A DNA stretch of 64,000 bases from Viridothelium virens (Eukaryota; Ascomycota; Dothideomycetes; Trypetheliales; Trypetheliaceae), in NCBI GenBank assembly GCA_010094025.1, contig ML991849.1, positions 62,001 through 126,000 of the forward strand, read 5' to 3'. A program made the translations under genes and the position numbers. Shown one piece after another: positions 42,510 through 54,718 of this stretch. Position 1 is the stretch's first letter. The number at the start of each line of letters is the position of its first letter. The notes beneath the pieces were generated by a model that was not told where the DNA came from, searched no databases, and was given only the letters and a program-made list of their open reading frames with translations.

Positions 42510-44117
42510 ATGCGTCTGCTTCACATCAGCGAAGACTTTTCTCTAAGTCTCGAGGAATTTGAGTTCGGCGACGTCCCTCGTTATGCCATCTTATCGCACA
42601 GGTGGCAGACAGGAGAAGTACTGTTTAAGGATTTTGAGCAAGGCTCCGAAGCATCAAAGGAGGGCTATGAAAAGATCAAGGGTTTCGCGAGGAAAGCTCA
42701 GCGACATGGCTTCGAGTATTGCTGGGTCGATACATGCTGTAAGTTATGGTGGGATTAATGAAAAGCATCTAAGCCTAACTATCAGGCAGGCATCGATAAA
42801 CGAAGCAGCGCCGAACTCTCAGAATCAATCAACTCCATGTACAAATGGTATCATGACGCTGGCGAATGTTATGCATATCTCTCAGACGTTCCACAATTGC
42901 ATTGGAGTAAAAGTATCTGGTGGTCCCGTGGATGGACGCTGCAAGAGCTGCTGGCTCCACAGCATGTGATTTTCTACGACTGCGAATGGAACAAAATAGG
43001 GACTAAAAGCCAACTCAGAAGAGATATTGCGCAGAATACCGGCATAATGGAGGCCGCGCTCCGTGGGTTCGCTCCTTCTATGTTCTCAATACAACACAGA
43101 ATGTTGTGGGCATCTCGAAGAATCACCTCGCGAACTGAAGATATAGCTTATTGCCTTCTGGGAATCTTCAACGTGAATATGCCATTGCTATATGGCGAAG
43201 GCTCCCGCGCATTCACAAGGCTTCAAGAGGAGATTCTCAGGCAAGAATTGCATGACACGTCACTCTTTGCGTGGTATACAACAGGTTCGGAAAGCTACTT
43301 GTATCACGGATTGCTTGCCTCGTCTCCAGCGCAATTCCAATGGGAGATCAACATGAAGAGCGTTTCGTATGCCGATGAGCCGCCTTCATTAAATGGGAAT
43401 GGTATACGCATAAAGGTACACCTTCGTCCATATCCACGGTATGGCAACGTAAATCGGGTATACCTGGCCATACTCAGCTGTGGGCGACGTAGTGAAGAGC
43501 ATGACACGGCTGACGAGTATTATATGGCCGTTTTACTTCTGCGATGTCCAAAATCATACGTTCATCTACCTCCTGCAATTACGGAAAATGACACGTTTGT
43601 ACGGATTGACACTGGTACACTCAATAGGGTCCGCCGGACGAAAATAGCAAATTGCAAGCAGCATATCATACATGTGAGGGATGTGATGACTACGTCATGC
43701 TTAAGTCATATTCCCGATGCGACAATGCCCATTTTCCTTGATCACAATGGAATTGAGTTGGTCGAGGTACTCGGCGCGCAGGACTGCATTCGTGCTAGTG
43801 ACACGAGTCGACAAGCTTTGTTTGCAAGGCCTTGCAAAGGGAAAGTCATAGGACTTTACATGAATAGCAAAGTTCGAAAAAGCTCGCCGTTCCTTATAAT
43901 CATAGGTTTGGATTGGGCGGGCTTGCCCTGGTGCTGGCTCTCGAATCCTAGAAGTATCGAGGAGGCACGAGAGGCGTACGCTAGCTTGAATCCAGGTCGA
44001 GAGAAGGGTTCAGCTATCTACGAGGACAGTAGCAAGAGAGTCAAGACTGACATATCTTATATTAATAACAGAGTAAATCTCTGTGTGACGGTGGATTCAA
44101 TGGATATACTTCGCTAA
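42510..44117 (+). CDS. HET-domain protein (VIP1/HET-E-like N-terminal type)
   Basis: Exons 42510-42738 and 42790-44117 (T|GTAAGT ... GGCAG|GC) encode 518 residues; splicing restores the hallmark WVDTCCIDK. It starts MRLLHISEDFSL, then the HET blocks YAILSHRW at 25-32, WVDTCCIDK at 72-80 and RGWTLQELLAP at 123-133. EDIAYCLLGIFNVNMPLLYG and RAFTRLQEEIL close the common N-terminal unit of this large fungal subfamily. No NACHT, WD or ankyrin module follows; the C-terminal 280 residues are unclassified. Such genes govern allorecognition and cell death in several ascomycetes; no specific partner can be inferred. An alternative start at 42465 (MVDISS, not an ATG in the DNA) was rejected. Confidence 0.9.
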
Positions 44118-44320
44118 ATCGAGGAGACTAGGTACCAACGGAAGCGTCGTGACTTAGGCCCATAGAAACAGAGCAATTGTCTAAGACTTTTCTCACACTT
44201 GGAGTGATCTGGACTGAATATTAAATGAAATACATGCTCTTAAAGAATCTCCTGCCCCTGGGCCTCAAGAGATTGTAGGACAGTGCTTGGCTCGGTCCTA
44301 AAGTTGCATCATTACCGTAC

Positions 44321-45985
44321 CTAAGCAAACTCTCGGTTGAACGCCCGCCCAACAACTATCCTTCTGACCTCGCTCGTCCCGGCACCGATCTCATACAACT
44401 TCGCGTCACGCAGGAGGCGGCCTGCAGGGACTTCATTGACATAGCCCATGCCGCCCATTAGTTGTATACCATCGAGCGCTACCTGGGTGGCAGATTCGGC
44501 AGCGTAGAGGATGGCAGAGGCGCAATCCTGAGTTCGTATTGTGCCTGACCAGAGTTTACATCATCAGCAATCGCTAGTGCTAGTGCAAGAGGGATCAACT
44601 AGAAGATAAGTCATTCTTACCGCCATTGTCGATGGCCGAAGCCGTTGCGTGAGTGAAAGCACGCGCCGTCTGTAGTCTCACGTACATGTCAGCGAGCTTC
44701 CCCTGAACGAGCTGGTTGTGGGCTATGGGCGTATTGAACTGTTTGCGAGTGTGCGTGTAAGGGAGGACGAGATCAAGGGCCGATTGCATGATACTGCGTC
44801 CTTGTTAGTCCGTTTCTCTTAAGTATCGTAGGGAAAAGGGGGTGTTCTGAGGAGCGAAACATACCCGATTGGGCCGGCGCTTAATACTAATCTTTCGAGG
44901 TCCAGTCCTTCCATAAGAACGCGGACGCCTCTATTTACGTCGCCCAGGATATTTTCGTCAGGCACGAAGACGTCTTCGAAGATGAGCTCGCCGGTGTTTG
45001 AGCCACGCATGCCTAGCTTATCTAGCTTCCGTGCGCAAGAAAAGCCTGGCGTCGAGGGATCGACAATGAATGCGGTTATGCCCTTTGAGCCTCCATCGGG
45101 TACAGTCTTGGCGTATACGATTATGGTATGCGCGTCTGGACCCTGAATGTCATTGATTATCATCAGCTTCGACGACATTACAAGAAAACCGTAGAATCTT
45201 GCCCACGTTTGTGATCCACATTTTTGTCCCATTTAATTTATAGCCTCCTTCAACTTTGTCGGCCTTCATCTTCATGCTCACGACATCACTGCCTGCCGAA
45301 TGTTCCGACATTGCAAGTGCTCCAATCTTCTCGCCTGATATTAGATCCGGGAGGAATTTGGCCTTTTGCTCGGTATTGCCGTTGAGCATTAACTGGTTGA
45401 TGCAAAGCTGCGAGTGGGCGGCGTAGGATAGACCGATGCTGCCTAGACACATTAGTATTGAGGAATAGATGAAAATTAGTTTGCCATGCTTCTTTTCAAG
45501 AGCGTACCGTACCTGATGCTCTTGACAGTTCCTCCATAACCACGCAATGTGCTTGATATCCCATTGCTAGCCCGCCATAGTCTTCATCCGCTGTGATGCC
45601 AAGAAATCTATATCACGCTAAGTCCATATATTCCTCAGTTGCAATGCTCTTTGATTTTACCCTGCCTTGCCAAGCTTTCTCCACATATCAATTGGAAATT
45701 CATTTTGTTGATCTGTCTTCTGGGCAATTTCTTCCGGTATCTCTCGTCCTAATTGGAATATTAGCTGTAGGACTTTGTTTAATCAGAGGAAGATATTGCC
45801 TAACTTGTGAACTCCTTGGCAGTCTCTCTCAGCTCCGCTAATTCCTCTCTAGTAGGCGCGACAAAGCTTTGGGGGTGTTTGGATGAAGCCGCTCGGCGAA
45901 GATGAAAAGACGTGAAGCCGTGTCGCACGCCCGATACCCGTCTGGCGCTTCGACATAGTACTCGTGATGCGATCGGAGAAACCAT
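44321..45985 (-). CDS. ivdA: Isovaleryl-CoA dehydrogenase, mitochondrial
   Basis: Seven exons (45985-45805, 45748-45661, 45607-45513, 45442-45207, 45142-44865, 44793-44621, 44544-44321) give 424 residues; every junction keeps phase. An Arg-rich mitochondrial presequence ([17 protein letters not shown]) leads in. Then come [56 protein letters not shown]/substrate-binding [17 protein letters not shown] and [23 protein letters not shown] carries the Glu that serves as catalytic base in this enzyme (E254 in the human enzyme). The C-terminus is [20 protein letters not shown] and ending FNREFA. It oxidises isovaleryl-CoA to 3-methylcrotonyl-CoA, passing electrons to ETF. The divergent neighbour is the next enzyme of leucine breakdown, which supports the substrate call over other acyl-CoA dehydrogenases. 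Intron 4 uses the weaker donor GTGGGC. Confidence 0.96.
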
Positions 45986-46196
45986 GGTACCAGTCAGCAA
46001 CCTTAGAAATCCGAGCGTTGAGAGCCAACTTTCGTGAGTCCATCTACAGCTTTTAACTTGGAGGGACAGGTTAAGCCGAAGTCCGGGGTCTCCACAGATC
46101 TGGGCGGCTATCGTCGGCTTTGTATACTGCGGGAGTTCGCCGTGATAATATCAACAGACAGACAAGACGAAAACTCAAACTCACATTACAAGCTCA
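45986..46196. promoter_or_regulatory. Shared divergent promoter, ivdA / mccB
   Basis: Only 211 bp separate the two start codons, so the two leucine-catabolism genes share one control region. It is short enough that one bound activator could serve both. A CGG-N7-CGG pair is entered separately. Confidence 0.7.
46105..46117. promoter_or_regulatory. CGG-N7-CGG direct repeat, candidate Zn2Cys6 site
   Basis: CGG at 46105-46107 and CGG at 46115-46117, seven bases apart, lie 80 bp from the mccB start and 120 bp from the ivdA start. Spaced CGG triplets are the usual sites of fungal binuclear-cluster activators. The assignment is inference; chance occurrence is possible. Confidence 0.3.
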
Positions 46197-48212
46197 ATGG
46201 CTTCCTCATTACCCTTCAGATACCAGCTAACCGTACTGTTGCGACCAGCAGCTAAGTTTGCAGGTCGAAGACGAGCGCAATGCCCTTACCAGAGACGACG
46301 AATAGCGACCTATACTCACTCTCACCAAGCGGCTCAATTGTCGGTACTGCCTACTGCTGTCGATACTCTCTCGGAGGAATATAAGACCAATTCGCAACAA
46401 TTTGGAGATCTAATGAGCCAGTTGGAGGATCTACACGGCAAGATCGCTCAGGGCGGGCCTCAGAAAGCGAGAGATAAGCATGTAGCCCGCGGGAAGATGC
46501 TACCAAGAGAGTGCGTCCTACTAGAGGCCGTGAAAAGCTACAGAGTAACAGCTGACACTACAGTCTTGTAGCCGAGTTACGGCGTTAATAGATCCTGGCA
46601 CATCCTTCCTTGAGCTCTCACAATTAGCTGGCTACAACCTATATCCCGGAGAAGACGTTCCTGCTGGAGGAATCATAACTGGCATTGGTACCGTGGAGGG
46701 AGTAACATGTATTATCATTGCAAACGACAGCACGTAGGTCTTCTCCCCCTGATTACCGAGCTCCAAACATCTGCTAATCCTTTCACAGCGTCAAAGGCGG
46801 CACCTACTACCCTATAACCGTAAAAAAACATCTCCGCGCTCAAACCATCGCCCAAGAAAACCGTGAGTCCCACCCTCAACCCCACATCCCCTTCCCCGCT
46901 CCCCGCCAGCGGCCACCTCTAACAGCTCCCCACTCCAGGCCTCCCCTGCATCTACCTCGTCGACTCCGGCGGCGCCAACCTCCCCCACCAAGCCTCCGTC
47001 TTCCCCGACGCCTCCCACTTCGGCCGCATCTTCTACAACCAAGCGCGGCTCTCCTCGCAGGGAGTGCCGCAGCTATCAGCGGTGCTGGGCCCGTGCACCG
47101 CCGGCGGCGCCTACGTGCCGAGCATGAGCGACGAGAGCGTCATCGTCGACAAGCAGGGCCATATCTTCCTGGCGGGCCCGCCCTTGGTCAAGGCGGCGAC
47201 GGGCGAGGTGGTTAGCGCGGAGGAGCTTGGGGGCGCGGCGACGCATGCGGAGGTTAGTGGGGTTGCGGATTATAGGGCGGTGGATGATGCGCATGCGCTT
47301 GTGTTGCTGAGGAGGTGTGTGCGGAATTTGAATTGGCCGAGGGGGGTGGGCGTGAGTGGGGTGGGGGGTGCGGAGGAGGAGGGGAGTGGGGGGAGGGGGT
47401 GGAAGGAGCCGATATATGATGTGGAGGAGCTGCCGGGCATTGTGGGGACATCGCTACGGCGGCAGATACCGATTCATGAGGTGATAGGGCGGATTGTGGA
47501 CGGCTCGGAATTTGCTGAGTTTAAGCCTTTGTATGGCACAACGCTGGTCACAGGGTTCGCTGCGATTTACGGACAGCCGGTGGGTATTGTTGCGAACAAT
47601 GGTATCTTGTTTTCCGAATCGGCGCTCAAGGGTGCCCATTTCATCCAACTTTGCGCTCAGCGACGGATCCCGCTAATATTCCTGCAAAACATTTCGGGGT
47701 TTATGGTGGGAGCAGATGCAGAGAGGGGCGGGATTGCGAAGAATGGCGCGAAGCTTGTGACGGCTGTGGCATGTGCAGACGTGCCCAAGTTCACGGTGGT
47801 TGTGGGTAGCTCGGCGGGTGCTGGAAACTATGGCATGTGGTAAGTGTATTGTGGAGGTCTGCGGTTTCGTCCTTTTAGATCAAACTGACAGTACCTTAGC
47901 GGGCGGGCATACTCCCCACGTCTCCTCTTCCTCTGGCCAAATGCCAAAACTTCAGTCATGGGTCCTGAACAACTCTCTGCAGTCATGGAGGCAGTGGGGA
48001 AGACTGTCGATCCTGATTTGAAAGCTAGGATAGTGCGGGAAAGCGATGCTACTTTTTCTTCTGCGCGATTGTGGGATGATGGCGTGATTCCACCCAGTCA
48101 TACGAGAAGGGTGTTGGGAATGGGCCTGATGGCTGCATACGGCGGGAAGGGTGAAGGATGGAGAGAAAGTGATAGAGGAACTGATACAAGGTGGGGTGTC
48201 TTTAGAATGTGA
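46197..48212 (+). CDS. mccB: 3-methylcrotonyl-CoA carboxylase, beta (carboxyltransferase) subunit
   Basis: Five exons (46197-46510, 46572-46733, 46789-46862, 46939-47839, 47900-48212) encode 587 residues. A mitochondrial-type basic N-terminus precedes [40 protein letters not shown] and [16 protein letters not shown]. Then come the acyl-CoA pocket [20 protein letters not shown] and [21 protein letters not shown]-domain signatures are [40 protein letters not shown] and GNYGMCGRAYSP across intron 4. With the biotinylated alpha subunit it carboxylates 3-methylcrotonyl-CoA in the mitochondrion. Residues about 314-336 are a Gly/Glu-rich insertion absent from the usual family pattern. The alpha gene is not in this window. 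Confidence 0.96.
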
Positions 48213-48290
48213 AATTCCATGTTCATGTCTAGTTTGATAGACTTTTGTTTAGATATCGTACATGATACCCCAAATTATGATGGGTCATTT

Positions 48291-51248
48291 TCAAGCGACC
48301 TGCCACTGGGTATTGACCTGCTTTCTCGTGACCTGCAAAACTGTCAGCACGTACAAGAGTAGAGGGGGGGTGCGAAGATAGATGCTTGCCGAACGAATGT
48401 CGGATGATTACTTACCAAAGGCGCCACAACAAATACTCCAACTCCCAACGCCGCCACAGTAGCTAGCATTTGCAACTTTCCGAAATCTTTACCTAACACA
48501 TCGAATGAGCCACTCGGGCTAATTCGAGTCCCAAACACATCGCCTCCAAATGCGAAAACTAGACTTGTGCTCTCAAGTCCACTTGGAGTGGTCAGAACAT
48601 GCTTAGTTCCTAGCACCTCACGCTTGTGATTGAGATACCACTTCGGGTCGAAATCAAGCACAGGGGTATACCTGAAGAGACCTTCTGCTTGCTCGATCTT
48701 GGTAGCATCGCGGTTGACAGGCCGCCGAGGATCGAGGTGATAACGTGGTATGCTAATGATCGAGTTGGTTTCTGAGAGCACAGCGAGTAGATCTCGAGAA
48801 GTAATGCCTTGTCGTGTTTGAGTGATGGCCATCGACGAAATTTCTTCTGGAATGTGGTAGGTTTGTGCAATGGCATAAGGTTCGGGAGAGGCAGTAACCA
48901 GGGAGGAATAATTACTCGCTGAACCAAGAGGTCCACGATCATTCGGAAGATAGGATTCATATAACTCGGTAATGACGAGTTCATGACCAGCTGAGGGAGA
49001 AGTCGACGATGGAATGACGCTAAAAGAATATGCAAACCAGTTTTCAGACACTGCTGAGGTTATTGAGCGTGTGGCGTCAATATTGTCGTGCGCATTGCTG
49101 TACAGGATGTCTCCCGACACTGAGTCCAAGAGGAAGACTGTCAGACGGCTCTTAGCATCGTTGGCTGTAACAATTAGGACCATGTTAGGGTTGAGATATT
49201 TGTAAAGGACCCTTCTGTCTCCTAGGGCTTTACCAATAGCAGCCACCGGCTCATTGGCAATTCGGTCAGATATGTGTATCAAGCGGTCTCCTAGAGGAGG
49301 CTTGAAGCGCCAGATGATGTCCGTAGGAGTCGCCTTTCGCCCTTGAATCTCGCCGCTATCAGGGTCGAAAGTCGCGATTGTGAACAAGGTCTTCTCCTGA
49401 TCCACAATGTCAAACTGACTGAACCCGGGGCTTCTGAGTTTCTCGGCGAAAGGCATCTGGACAACAGTTTGGGATCCGGTTGCGGGATCCTTGACGGTAA
49501 GCTGGCCGTCATGGCTGATCTGAAGACTGGAGCTAGTCCATTTCTCATCCGAAGCGAGGGTTGCAGCTTTCAAGGTGGCTAACACCCTACCCTGATTACC
49601 GGCATCCAACACAAAGATATATCCAGCCTCATTAGCGACGAAGACAAACTTATGGTAGCCAAAACGATCATGTGCTGAGACAGCTTGAGAGATTTCTTCC
49701 CCCTTTGATTCGAAAATGCCCCCTACTAGTAGTGTCTTGGGTAGGTTCTGCAGCCACTGGGGTAGACGCTGTAGATCATGAACGTGCCGATTTAGCCTGT
49801 GGATATATGCAGCTATAGGGTTGGCATGACCTTCCACTTCGAGCTCTTCAGTCAAGGTGCTGCCATCGCCTACCTCAGCCCACACGGCTGCGACAGCACT
49901 GGCGAGGCCTTCATGACGAGTCCAGCTGAGCTCACCATTGAGGAACAGGGCCCAACCTCCATCAGAGTACACGACGGCACACCGAATGGCGGAGACAGAT
50001 CCAGACTTAGTGATAACTTCCGCGGAAGCATGAAGGGGGAATGATGCTGCATATTGTGATGTTCGACTGCCTTTCTGCGGCCATCGACCCAGGATGCCAT
50101 GGGATGCAGATGAGACAACGCTAAACTCATCTTCTGTGATTCTGGTAAAATATACGTTGGCGTCAGCTGTGGTAGTGGCAAACGCCCCTCTACCTGCAAG
50201 CTTCGGGAGACTATACGCTTTCGTGATTGAAGCTGAGTTGATGTTAATATGGAAAGCTTCGGCCCAGTGACGTTCGCTAGTTTGGTAGTAAATAAGGAAA
50301 TGTGGTAGCGAGCTGATCTTGCGCGGTGCGTGTACAGCGATCTTCTCTATTTCCTCCCCAGCATTACTTTCTACAGTAAAGGTTGAGACTGTCTTAGAAC
50401 CAAGTATATTAATCTTTACGAGCTTGCGCGTCTTGTCGGTCCAAGCAATTATCGGAGAGGCCGTGTTTGCGCCCACAAAGAGTATGCCGTCTGTAGATGA
50501 GAGCTCACTATCGGAACTGATCACATGTTGATCCGTTTTGTGGCCTGTCAAAGGATCCAAAGTGGTGATCTTGATTTTCAACCCCCCGGTGAATGTAGCG
50601 TGTGTGGAGAGATAATAGATGCTCGTGGAGGATGCTGATACCTGCAGCGGGGCGTCGCCACTGCCATACTCGTCAACCAATGCATCTCAAAGACAGATGT
50701 CTTACATACCTGGTATCCTCATATTCCCACTTAATTGTCCCGCTTGTTCCGTCAAACCTCTTCACGGATGGGTTGGTCCCCCCCACAAGAAGGATGGCAT
50801 CCTTTCCATTCTCGGCGCGGCCCTTCCCAGAATCCAACTCAAGGATCTCTAGGCCATGCACAGGTGCATCTCCTAGAGAATGTGTCCAGACAACCCTTCC
50901 ATCAGAGGCGCTCCATGCCGCAGCTTGACCATCCACAGCGGTTACTACCGTATCTGCATCTTCGCCAACCCGAAGGAAGCCCGAGGTAGTGTTTGAGGTT
51001 GATTGTAACGGTTGTCGCCACACAAGCGATCCATCTTTAGGATTTACAGCTCCGACAACGTTTCGTTCGGATAGAGTATACAGGAGCGAGGCCTTCGAGC
51101 TTTGGTAAGGTTGGTGGAAGAAGGTTGCGGGCCCTTGCGGTAGTCCTAGCAAAGCCAGATGATAGTCAACGCTGAATGCGTCATCGGCAAATATGCCGAG
51201 AATGGATGGAATAAGTAGGGCCAAGGCCAACACGCAATGCTGAAGCAT
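48291..51248 (-). CDS. EMC1: ER membrane protein complex subunit 1
   Basis: Three exons, 51248-50710, 50660-48416 and 48332-48291, encode 941 residues. The 49-nt first intron joins WEYEDT to SGDAPLQV. The last intron replaces a read-through tail with VTRKQVNTQWQVA, the expected short cytosolic end. A signal peptide (MLQHCVLALALLIPSILGIF) is followed by DDAFSVDYH and a PQQ/WD-type beta-propeller with KDGSLVWRQPL and VVWTHSLGDAPVHGLE. Near the C-terminus come FDPKWYLNHKREVLGTKHVL, TPSGLESTSLVFAFGGDVF and one membrane helix (LATVAALGVGVFVVAPL). EMC1 is the large lumenal subunit of the insertase that places tail-anchored and multi-pass proteins in the ER membrane. It converges with mccB, 78 bp apart. 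Confidence 0.96.
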
Positions 51249-53023
51249 TGTTTGTGGTCATGGAAGTTGGAGTGTGGTCGTGAAAGGTAGGGCGAAGGAA
51301 TAGTCTGAAGTCACAGGCACGGAGCAGATGGAGGGCATCACAGCACATCTGATTCGCCCAAACTCCGATCTCTACCTACCAACATTACCATGCATCACGG
51401 CCAAACCCGTTCAAAGATCCGCGACTGATGCCTAACTACCTAGGTGTCTAGAAAGATGCACAACTCAGACCGGCAACATCGGGCGCGCGCGATTTGCTGC
51501 ATGTCAATTCGCTACCTCTCTCAATCCCCCACGCTGCGCTCTGCTCGTTTGATCCCTCGGTGCCTCGCTCCCCCTGCTTAGCTGACGAAAATCATCAGAG
51601 ATGGGACACGAACTGCAGCCTGCTGGAATTGCAAATCATGAAGAGCATGTCCAATGTGCTTGGTAGACGTCCCCTATTACTCCACGGTGTCCCTGTATCT
51701 TGATATTACGGAATCGAGAAAGGGATATCGGTCAAGCCGTAGGCGGCCACGTTGATTCGCCCGTGGCCCTCCCAACTGGCTGGAATGTGTCGTACACGGG
51801 CCGCCGTTGGGCTGTTCGTGATCGAGCTTCTCGAAGGAATGGATGACTGCAGCCCTGCGGCAAAGGTTTGATGCCCCATGGGTCCCTCGGACCCAACCAT
51901 GGCTTGGGCTGCATTAAGTCGTCGGTCGTGGTGGATAGCGCCCGCGTGCGCGCGAAACGCTAAGTACCTAGGCAGGCGTGGTGAGGTTCCAAGGGCATGG
52001 CCGGATGCTCGCAGCTGCCGGTATTGAAGATGGGTGCCTGTTCATGCAACTTTTCGCCTCCACCTCCCACCCATCGCCCATCTCTGCAGCCCGACGGTGG
52101 AGAGCGATGCAGAGAGGCCCACGCTGCCCGTTGCTGCATATGTGCGTGCGATCCTCACGGATTCGTAAAGATGTCCGTCGCGGCTGCGCGCTCGTCACCA
52201 GTACTGCCCCAGGTGCGCGCGGGAGTGGATATGGGCGAGAGAAGGTGAAGTGACGGGGGTATCCTCTTCGCGGGGGTTCTGATTGAGGTCTAAACCGTAC
52301 GTAGGACATCTCTAGCCTCGTGAGTTTTCCAAAACTGGTGCCGCGGCAGGGTTATGGGTGCAGAGCAGGGCCAAGATTGGTCCGGGCTGCTCTGTACCGC
52401 TCCCCACTCTGTCATCTCGCTTTGCACCGTTCGCCAATCGCCCAGCGTTGCAAGTCAAGCGTCATTTCTCTTCAGGGAGCGCTCCGTAGTGGCTGGCTTT
52501 GGTACCAGAGCTGCCTCCATCACTCAAAACCTATTAAACCTGAGAGCTTCCTCAATCCAAGTGCTCTCCATTATGCTAGTCCCAGAGCCCTCATCCTATG
52601 CGGCAACGGGCATTGCATTGTATTCTAGTTCCACCACCCAAACCGTGGATGACCACCGGCCGGATGCTTTCTGGCAACTCTCGTCATCCCAACGGTCTTC
52701 TGAGCATTGCTATCTATCGACCTCATAGGTTGAAGGTGAGCTCTCCAGCTGGCACCCGCACTCCAAGCGACGAATTTTGAAATTTTTGGCGATGCTTACG
52801 GTGCTACAAAGTCTGAGCCTCCTGGCGAGGCAGTGAATTGAAGAACCTCACGACTTACCTTTCGACACGCGTCCCACATCCATCCTTTCTTTTTACTCCG
52901 GCCGGCAGAGTATCGGATCAAACCTACCGTTTCGATCACCTTTTGGCCGCCTTTTCGATCCTCTTCTTTTTGATGCACTGCCCCCCAGACAAAAGGCACG
53001 CCTGAATATTAGATAGGAGGAGT
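51249..53023. other. Intergenic, 1.8 kb, between EMC1 and RSR1
   Basis: EMC1 and RSR1 diverge, so both promoters lie here. The many short overlapping frames (51706-52780) show no motif or splice partners. GC-rich runs near 51960-52250 have no recognisable structure. Confidence 0.4.
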
Positions 53024-53961
53024 ATGTCCGGGGGCGGTAGGTCGCGACGAGCTACTGCGAGGTGCGCAACACTTCTCGAGGCCATTTTGGCAAAACCACC
53101 TGCTAAGATTGATTGCCTAGGGATTACAATGTCGTCGTTCTTGGATCTGGTCTGTGGATTCCGCCGAAGATGACGAGAAGGTTTATTTTGATGTACTGAC
53201 CTCGGAAATTCAGGTGGGGTGGGGAAGAGCTGTTTGACAGGTGAAATTATGAGAAGCAATTCGGATGATGAGCTGCCTCGGCTGACCGCCATCAGCGCAA
53301 TTCGTACAGAACGTGTGGATAGAGAGCTACGACCCAACGATCGAAGATTCATACCGCAAACATATACGGATTAATGTGCGTCGCAGCATGGGCATGTCAG
53401 CGAGAATTATCCGGACTAATGATGGGACAGAATAGGCATGCGGTGCTGGAAATTCTCGATACCGCCGGAACGGATCAGTTCAGTAAGTTATAACGATCAT
53501 TTACCGCTTACATGCATGACGGGGGCTAATCCGGTAAAAGCTGCATTCAGGTATTCCGAAAGCGGAAGCCCTGTTCCACTTGGGTATCTGTCCTGCTGAC
53601 GCAAACCAGGGAATTATACATTCGTCAAGGCCACGGCTTTCTCCTCGTTTTCAGCATAACCTCGATGTCCTCATTACGAGAGCTATATGACATTTACGAG
53701 GAGATTATCACGCAGAAGCGCGACAACCGCTTTCCCATGGTCCTTGTCGGCAACAAAGCCGACCTCGAAGACGATCGCGTAGTCGACAAGAGCATAGGCT
53801 TTAGGCTATCGCGCGAGTGGGGGATACCGTATTACGAAACAAGCGCAAGGCGGCGCACCAACGTGCATGAGGTCTTTGCAGAAGTAACGGCAAGAATGAT
53901 GGATCGAGACAGGCCAGTCGTCAGAGAGACCAGACCTAGACCTAAATGTGTAATCCTGTAA
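53024..53961 (+). CDS. RSR1: Rap/Rsr1-type Ras GTPase (Bud1/Krev-1)
   Basis: Seven exons (53024-53061, 53121-53149, 53214-53240, 53296-53375, 53431-53482, 53541-53550, 53610-53961) give 195 residues. Motifs: P-loop GSGGVGKS 21-28, effector region YDPTIEDSYRK, DTAGTDQF 68-75, NKAD 127-130, ETSA 155-158, and CAAX box CVIL 192-195 for geranylgeranylation. Threonine after DTAG (in place of Gln61 of Ras) is the Rap/Rsr1 signature. In yeast Rsr1 directs Cdc42 to the bud site; in filamentous fungi it steers hyphal polarity and, with NADPH oxidase, differentiation. ATG 53024 is chosen because its short first exon splices exactly into DYNVVVLGSGG. Exon 6 is only 10 nt. Because of this structure just the last exon shows as a long frame. 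Confidence 0.95.
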
Positions 53962-54120
53962 TCGTTTCGAGCGTTTGATACCCCACGGCATGCCTCTGCT
54001 TTAACAGTTCGAATCACAACTGTCCACCGTGTTTACCCGAGCTCTTTATTCGGTCGCATCTTCGAGGACATATAATGGTGCGTGAGAGACGCTTGGCTAT
54101 TTCGAGATTATTCTTCCAAT

Positions 54121-54140
54121 GCTGATGCTGATGCTGATGC
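54121..54140 (+). repeat. Short (GCTGAT)n microsatellite
   Basis: Three and one-third copies of GCTGAT, between RSR1 and the hypothetical gene. No coding role was seen. Confidence 0.7.
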
Positions 54141-54280
54141 CGAAAATCTGAGCAGCTGGTGCCAGGTCATCCTAGACAGAGCAAAAGTATTAGCGGTGGC
54201 CACCTTGTCTACCTTTCACATGCGGATTGGCTTGCCCATGCGCTCAGGGAAGCTCCACCAGAAGAACGCGTTCCCAAATG

Positions 54281-54718
54281 CTAAAGGCTGCCCAATCTAT
54301 TCATCCTTCCGGCCCAGCTTCGCAACTTTCCTAACTCCGCGTTTTCTGGAAAGGTTTCGGTCGCGGAGTCAAGTACGTGCCCAACAAGATTCCATGGCAC
54401 ACTATACGTCCTGGCAGATTTGACCAAACGCTCAAAAGCTTGTGTACCAATTTCCGATGTCACGCATCCCAAGATAACATCTTCGCAAATTTGTATAGTG
54501 CGATCGACAAGGATGGGAATACCCAGAACATCCTCGGTTTTGTCCTGCGAGAAAGAGTTGCCTTTGATGGTCTTAATCTTCGGCAGTCCTCGAAATAACT
54601 TCGTGTAATATGCTCGCTCTTGGGATGCCCATTCATTGGGGCTTGACTGTTGACTACCAGGCAGTCTCACTGCCGGGCGCGTCTGACCACGATGTTGCTC
54701 AGCGCGGTTGGGTTCCAT
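54281..54718 (-). CDS. Hypothetical protein, 145 residues
   Basis: One open frame from ATG 54718 (MEPNRAEQHRGQTRPAVRLP); a further in-frame ATG at 54790 would add 24 hydrophobic residues. The body is plausible globular protein (AYYTKLFRGLPKIKTIKGNS, DVLGIPILVDRTIQICEDVI, AFERLVKSARTYSVPWNLVG) with helical content at the C-terminus. No family is recognised and no intron is apparent. It converges with RSR1, about 320 bp away. It could be a lineage-specific gene; a longer first exon is possible. Confidence 0.5.
   Translation of the reverse strand: MEPNRAEQHRGQTRPAVRLPGSQQSSPNEWASQERAYYTKLFRGLPKIKTIKGNSFSQDKTEDVLGIPILVDRTIQICEDVILGCVTSEIGTQAFERLVKSARTYSVPWNLVGHVLDSATETFPENAELGKLRSWAGRMNRLGSL

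Noticed and set aside
54000-54030. gttcgaatc, resembling a tRNA T-arm
   Set aside because: No matching acceptor stem, anticodon arm or Pol III box A is found upstream, so it is not a tRNA gene.
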